Below are positions 7,910 through 11,402 of a stretch of 11,402 nucleotides of DNA, one piece after another. The stretch is from Acholeplasmatales bacterium (GTDB lineage: Bacteria > Bacillota_I > Bacilli_A > Izemoplasmatales > Hujiaoplasmataceae). How positions within the stretch are numbered: position 1 is the stretch's first letter; the number at the start of each line of letters is the position of its first letter. Below the pieces are notes generated by a model. It did no database searches and had not been told where the DNA came from. It saw only the letters and a program-made list of their open reading frames with translations. The stretch covers positions 5,600 through 17,001 of the forward strand of contig DMTN01000046.1 in NCBI GenBank assembly GCA_003477305.1, given 5' to 3'. A program made the translations under genes and the position numbers.

Positions 7910-7924
7910 GATTCATTCTGAATC
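7910..7924. repeat. Short palindrome upstream of the pdxST promoter
   Basis: GATTCA, a three-base spacer, then TGAATC form a perfect 6-bp inverted repeat ending directly at the proposed -35 box. It could be an operator half-site pair, but no regulator gene is nearby and a match this short may be chance. Confidence 0.3.
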
Positions 7925-7952
7925 TTTGAAGATGACCAGATGAGTCTATAAT
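7925..7952 (+). promoter_or_regulatory. Promoter for pdxST
   Basis: TTTGAA (7925-7930), 16 bases, then perfect TATAAT (7947-7952). A transcription start near 7959 gives a leader of about 30 nt. The -10 box overlaps the upstream in-frame ATG at 7951, which argues that this ATG is not the pdxS start. A 6-bp inverted repeat abuts the -35 box. Confidence 0.65.
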
Positions 7953-7976
7953 GAGAGTATATGGCAAGTTACCTTT

Positions 7977-7981
7977 GGAGG
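7977..7981 (+). promoter_or_regulatory. Ribosome-binding site that sets the pdxS start
   Basis: GGAGG, eight bases before the ATG at 7990. This is the only strong Shine-Dalgarno near the gene. It fixes the start at 7990 instead of the in-frame ATG at 7951. Confidence 0.85.
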
Positions 7982-7989
7982 TATTCACG

Positions 7990-8865
<876 letters not shown>

Positions 8866-8869
8866 GACC

Positions 8870-9442
8870 ATGCTGATCGGAATCCTGGCGCTCCAGGGCG
8901 CCTTTCTCGAGCACGCCAAAATGCTCGACCGTCTTGGGGTGCCGCATTACGAGATCCGCAATCTGGGCACGCTTCGTCCGATGGACGGGCTGATCCTGCC
9001 CGGCGGCGAATCGACGACGATGGGAAAACTGCTCAGGGACGAAGGACTCTTCGAACCGCTGCGCGACCTGATCAAAAACGGCTTGCCGGTGTTCGCCACG
9101 TGCGCCGGGTTGATCCTGCTTGCCAAGAAGATCGACAACGACGCCCGCAGCTACTTTGCGACGATGAACGTCGATGTCGTCAGGAACGCCTACGGCCGCC
9201 AGCTCGGCAGTTTCCGCACGGAAGCGCCGATGGACGGCATCGGCACGATCCCGATGGTCTTCATTCGCGCGCCCTACGTCGCCCGGACGAACGGCACCTC
9301 GCGGGTGCTTGCGACCGTCGACGGACATATCGTCGCGGTGCGAGAGGGAAACCAACTTGGTACCGCATTCCATCCCGAACTATCAGAAAACTTGTCCGTA
9401 CACCGATATTTCATCGAGATTATCAAGCACAACCTCCAGTAG
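8870..9442 (+). CDS. pdxT: Pyridoxal 5'-phosphate synthase, glutaminase subunit PdxT
   Basis: Class I glutamine amidotransferase that releases ammonia from glutamine and channels it to PdxS in a 12+12 complex. The 190-residue length is typical. It has the GGEST oxyanion motif (45-49), nucleophile C78 in FATCAGL, the conserved SFRTEAP segment (114-120), FIRAP (131-135), and the remaining triad residues H168 and E170 in FHPEL. The ATG lies four bases after the pdxS stop. The nearest purine-rich site (GGGGA, 8855-8859) is inside pdxS, so translational coupling is likely. The gene ends with TAG, unlike its neighbours, which use TGA. It is the last gene before the base composition changes. Confidence 0.97.
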   Translation: MLIGILALQGAFLEHAKMLDRLGVPHYEIRNLGTLRPMDGLILPGGESTTMGKLLRDEGLFEPLRDLIKNGLPVFATCAGLILLAKKIDNDARSYFATMNVDVVRNAYGRQLGSFRTEAPMDGIGTIPMVFIRAPYVARTNGTSRVLATVDGHIVAVREGNQLGTAFHPELSENLSVHRYFIEIIKHNLQ

Positions 9443-9449
9443 AAATGTC

Positions 9450-9529
9450 CATCATCATGAAATGCAATCGATCATCATCGTCCGGCTCGCTTCCGACAAG
9501 GTTCGGAGGCGAGTTTTTTCATGATGATG
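9450..9529. repeat. Perfect 13-bp inverted repeat bracketing the pdxT terminator
   Basis: CATCATCATGAAA at 9450-9462 and its exact reverse complement TTTCATGATGATG at 9517-9529 enclose the terminator hairpin. The right arm includes the last three T of the terminator U-tract. It may be an extended RNA stem, a small mobile-element end pair, or a remnant of an insertion boundary. The trinucleotide CAT/ATG repetition makes a chance origin possible. Confidence 0.6.
9486..9519 (+). terminator. Rho-independent terminator after pdxT
   Basis: An 11-bp stem with one G-U pair (9486-9496 with 9503-9513), a six-base loop and six T (9514-9519), located 43 bases after the pdxT stop. The minus strand lacks a T run after the hairpin, so it acts in one direction. 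Confidence 0.92.
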
Positions 9530-9579
9530 TCGGCAAATAAAGTTCATTATAAATTCCAGTGCAAACGCAAAAAATCAAA

Positions 9580-9621
9580 AAGTATTAAGTTTTGCGTTTT
9601 AAACCGCAAAAGTATTTACTT
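9580..9621. repeat. Imperfect inverted repeat in the ATPase promoter region
   Basis: Arms 9580-9596 and 9605-9621 match at 13 of 17 positions, with a perfect core TTTTGCG (9590-9596) and CGCAAAA (9605-9611) and an 8-base AT-rich loop. A further CGCAAAA copy lies at 9566-9572 in direct orientation. The -35 box of the ATPase promoter is inside the right arm. This could be an operator for autoregulation or a mark of the acquired element. Confidence 0.5.
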
Positions 9622-9642
9622 AATCAATCTTTATGTTATAAT
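9615..9642 (+). promoter_or_regulatory. Extended -10 promoter for the ATPase gene
   Basis: TTTACT (9615-9620), 16 bases, and TATAAT (9637-9642) preceded by TG at 9634-9635 (extended -10). Initiation near 9649 would place the Shine-Dalgarno at the very 5' end of the transcript, with a leader of only about 13 nt. Confidence 0.65.
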
Positions 9643-9648
9643 GATGGC

Positions 9649-9656
9649 AGGGGTGG
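9649..9656 (+). promoter_or_regulatory. Ribosome-binding site that sets the ATPase start
   Basis: AGGGGTGG ahead of the ATG at 9662. It supports this start over the in-frame ATGs at 9521 and 9641, which fall in the terminator arm and the promoter -10 box. Confidence 0.7.
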
Positions 9657-9661
9657 ATAGC

Positions 9662-10867
9662 ATGTTGAAAATGCGTGAAAAATACTTGAAAGCATTCATC
9701 AAATTCAAAGACACGGAATATGTAAAAGTCGTTTCCGGTGTTCGTCGTTCGGGAAAGTCATTTCTCATGAAGCTGTTTATGAATCATCTGAAGGAAACCG
9801 GAGTTTCCGAGATGAACATCATTTACATCAATTTTGAACATCCCGACTCCGATTCCCTCAAAACCGCTTCGGCATTGTATGATTATCTGAAAGCACGAGT
9901 GACTACATCTGAAAAAGTCTATTTTTTATTCGATGAAATCCAAGAAGTTGATGAGTGGCAGAAAGTCATCAATGGATTGCGGGTTGCTTTTGATTCCGAT
10001 ATTTACATCACAGGGTCAAATGCCTCGCTTCTATCCGGAGAACTGGCATCCTATCTTTCCGGAAGATATGTCGAAATCAAGGTAATGCCCTTGTCCTTTT
10101 TAGAGTATCTCGAGTTCAAGAATTATCGAAATGAAATGAAATATCCCACTTACTTCAATGAGTTCATGGAAAACGGAGGTTTTCCCGGCGTATCCTTGTT
10201 AGGCGATCCATCGATGGTCGAAAGCGTGCTCCAAAGTCTCTTTGACAGCATTCTTTTAAAGGATGTCTGCTTGAGGGGGGGGATCAAAGACACAAGCCTT
10301 TTGTTGCGGGTCGTGAAGTTCCTTTTGGACAATATCGGAAATCAGGTTTCAAGCAGTTCAATTGCTCAGGCTTTGTCTACTTCCGGGAGAAAGATGTCCC
10401 ATGAAACGGTTGATCGGTACCTATCCTTGTTGGAAGACGCTTACGTCTTTTACAAAGCTGAGCGATTTGATATCCGTGGAAAAGAAAGACTGAAGACTCT
10501 CGGCAAATACTATGTCGTGGATTTAGGTTTGAGAAATGCCGTTTTGGGGAGGAATCGGGGAAATTATGGATCTCAAATGGAAAACACCGTCTATTTGGAA
10601 TTGAAAAGAAGGGGATTCGAGGTCTCTGTGGGAAAATTGAATGAGACCGAAATCGACTTTGTCTGTACTTCTCCCCAAAAAACAGTATATGTGCAAGTTG
10701 CTTTCCAGTTGCCCAAAGACAATCCAAGGGAAATCGCAAATCTTTTGAACATTCCCAACAATTACGAGAAAGTCTTGGTGGTGGGAAACCTAGAGGGCGC
10801 AGGAAACATTGAAGGCATAAAAGTCCTCCACATCATCGATTTCCTTTTGGATGAAAGCTTGATTTGA
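9662..10867 (+). CDS. ATPase of the AAA_14/DUF4143 type, function unknown
   Basis: A 401-residue P-loop ATPase of a family common and often multicopy in anaerobic bacteria and archaea, with no settled cellular role. Walker A is GVRRSGKS (26-33), Walker B is VYFLFDEIQEV (86-96, D91 and E92), and ITGSN (116-120) ends in the sensor-like N120. The family motif ENGGFPGV lies at 170-177. A winged-helix-like region (about 215-275) precedes the C-terminal DUF4143 domain, which resembles a PD-(D/E)XK nuclease fold. The expected acidic positions are present (E308 in QMENTVYLEL, D332 in TEIDFV), but the last strand reads YVQVA (343-347), so the catalytic lysine is missing and nuclease activity is doubtful. 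GC content is much lower than in pdxST, codons end freely in A or T, and it has its own promoter. These features suggest horizontal acquisition. No toxin or partner gene is adjacent upstream. Confidence 0.88.
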   Translation: MLKMREKYLKAFIKFKDTEYVKVVSGVRRSGKSFLMKLFMNHLKETGVSEMNIIYINFEHPDSDSLKTASALYDYLKARVTTSEKVYFLFDEIQEVDEWQKVINGLRVAFDSDIYITGSNASLLSGELASYLSGRYVEIKVMPLSFLEYLEFKNYRNEMKYPTYFNEFMENGGFPGVSLLGDPSMVESVLQSLFDSILLKDVCLRGGIKDTSLLLRVVKFLLDNIGNQVSSSSIAQALSTSGRKMSHETVDRYLSLLEDAYVFYKAERFDIRGKERLKTLGKYYVVDLGLRNAVLGRNRGNYGSQMENTVYLELKRRGFEVSVGKLNETEIDFVCTSPQKTVYVQVAFQLPKDNPREIANLLNIPNNYEKVLVVGNLEGAGNIEGIKVLHIIDFLLDESLI

Positions 10868-10894
10868 ATCAAATGCCACCTCTCGTCCTTCTGA

Positions 10895-10922
10895 TTGTCG
10901 ATTGCTCCATTAATCCTATAAT
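10895..10922 (+). promoter_or_regulatory. Candidate promoter for the membrane protein gene
   Basis: TTGTCG (10895-10900), 16 bases and perfect TATAAT (10917-10922). It would give a leader of about 90 nt before the ATG at 11022. The region is AT-rich, so chance matches are more likely here than in the first 9.5 kb. Confidence 0.45.
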
Positions 10923-10986
10923 GTATTCTGATTCTAGTGGATTTTTTGCAATTATAGCAGTGGATTACTTTGTTTAATCACACACG

Positions 10987-11000
10987 ACTTACAAGTAAGT
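10987..11000. repeat. Short palindrome before the membrane protein gene
   Basis: ACTTAC, two bases, GTAAGT form a perfect 6-bp inverted repeat seven bases before the Shine-Dalgarno. An 8-bp direct repeat AGTGGATT also occurs in this leader at 10936-10943 and 10959-10966. Both may be regulatory or chance. Confidence 0.3.
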
Positions 11001-11021
11001 TTAATTAAGGAGTTATTCGTT

Positions 11022-11402
11022 ATGAAAAAAGAAAGAAGCAACGAGCTTACATATAATATGCCGGTTCTTGTTATGTTCCAAGGCGGAATATTTTTAGTAT
11101 CGCTCTTATTTGTGTCATATATTATTACTGCTGAGAGATATAGTTTTGCTTTATGTTTTCTTTATCCTTTGGTTGCATCTGGCTGGATATTGATGTTAGG
11201 CAACGGAAGACTCTCAATGAATATTGATGAATGTAAACACACCACAAATATCTCAAATTACAAATATAAATACCTTATTGTAGTAACTTCCGCAAAAGAT
11301 AATGTGTTGTCTAGTGTTGATTTTTGGTATCAAATTGTAGGGTATATATTGATTCCTATTGGGTTAATTCTTTCTACGATTGTAAAAGTCAACGTGGACA
11401 TG
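11022..11402 (+). CDS. Uncharacterised membrane protein, 5' part (cut by window end)
   Basis: An open frame begins at ATG 11022 and runs without a stop to the last base, giving 127 residues. AAGGAG at 11007-11012, nine bases before the ATG, is a good ribosome-binding site. The product has a short charged N-terminus (MKKERSNE), hydrophobic segments at about 14-36 and 43-60 forming a hairpin, a hydrophilic stretch rich in Lys, Asn and Tyr (61-100), and a third hydrophobic segment at about 103-123. It is therefore likely an integral membrane protein. I recognise no family. Composition is even more AT-rich than the ATPase gene, so it probably belongs to the same or another acquired segment. The remainder lies beyond the window. 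Confidence 0.75.
   Translation, partial: MKKERSNELTYNMPVLVMFQGGIFLVSLLFVSYIITAERYSFALCFLYPLVASGWILMLGNGRLSMNIDECKHTTNISNYKYKYLIVVTSAKDNVLSSVDFWYQIVGYILIPIGLILSTIVKVNVDM

Noticed and set aside
7951..7989. Upstream in-frame start for pdxS
   Set aside because: The ATG overlaps the -10 box, lacks a ribosome-binding site and would add 13 residues not seen in the family.
9521..9661. N-terminal extension of 47 residues on the ATPase
   Set aside because: It spans the terminator arm, the inverted repeats and the promoter. Its translation is basic and low in complexity, and the conserved family sequence begins after ATG 9662 with a Shine-Dalgarno.
10912..10947. Terminator for the ATPase gene (AATCC pairing GGATT before six T)
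   Set aside because: It is only 5 bp, AT-rich, with a 22-base loop, and it overlaps the proposed TATAAT, so it is too weak to call.

Overview
The window is a chromosomal segment from a bacterium with Bacillota (Bacilli or Mollicutes-relative) gene order but GC-rich DNA. The order polA, mutM, coaE, dnaB, dnaI, thrS on one strand, the DnaB/DnaI primosome pair and a T-box in front of thrS are all Bacillota hallmarks. Third codon positions are mostly G or C: the 60 bases from 8641 contain 41 G+C by my count. TGA is used as a stop (polA, mutM-coaE, the 121-aa gene, dnaB, dnaI, thrS, pdxS), so this is not the Mycoplasma code. My best guess is an uncultured, relatively GC-rich Bacilli/Tenericutes-type lineage. 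The genus cannot be named from this sequence.

Region 1 (1-5663) is a tightly packed DNA repair and replication cluster. It holds the 3' part of polA (the 5' end lies outside the window), a single-frame fusion of MutM (Fpg) to dephospho-CoA kinase CoaE, a small unrecognised protein, DnaB (replication initiation/membrane attachment) and DnaI (helicase loader). Gaps between genes are 1-13 nt, consistent with one operon. A promoter-like sequence sits in an AT-rich island inside the coaE half of the fusion.

Region 2 (5660-7888) is threonyl-tRNA synthetase with its own promoter overlapping the dnaI stop, a threonine T-box leader (specifier ACC, stem III, antiterminator, terminator) and a strong terminator after the gene.

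Region 3 (7925-9519) is the pdxS-pdxT operon for PLP synthesis from ribose 5-phosphate, glyceraldehyde 3-phosphate and glutamine. It has its own promoter and a terminator bracketed by a perfect 13-bp inverted repeat.

Region 4 (from about 9530 to the end) changes character. Base composition drops sharply (20 of 60 G+C from 9901, 14 of 60 from 11221). It encodes an AAA_14/DUF4143-type ATPase behind an AT-rich promoter embedded in an inverted repeat, then the start of a small membrane protein cut by the window end. This looks like accessory, probably transferred DNA beside a conserved housekeeping block. The observations most worth following are the MutM-CoaE fusion, the unknown protein in the primosome operon, the unusual T-box variable base and the inverted repeats around the acquired segment. 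I did not find a clear new multi-gene system.
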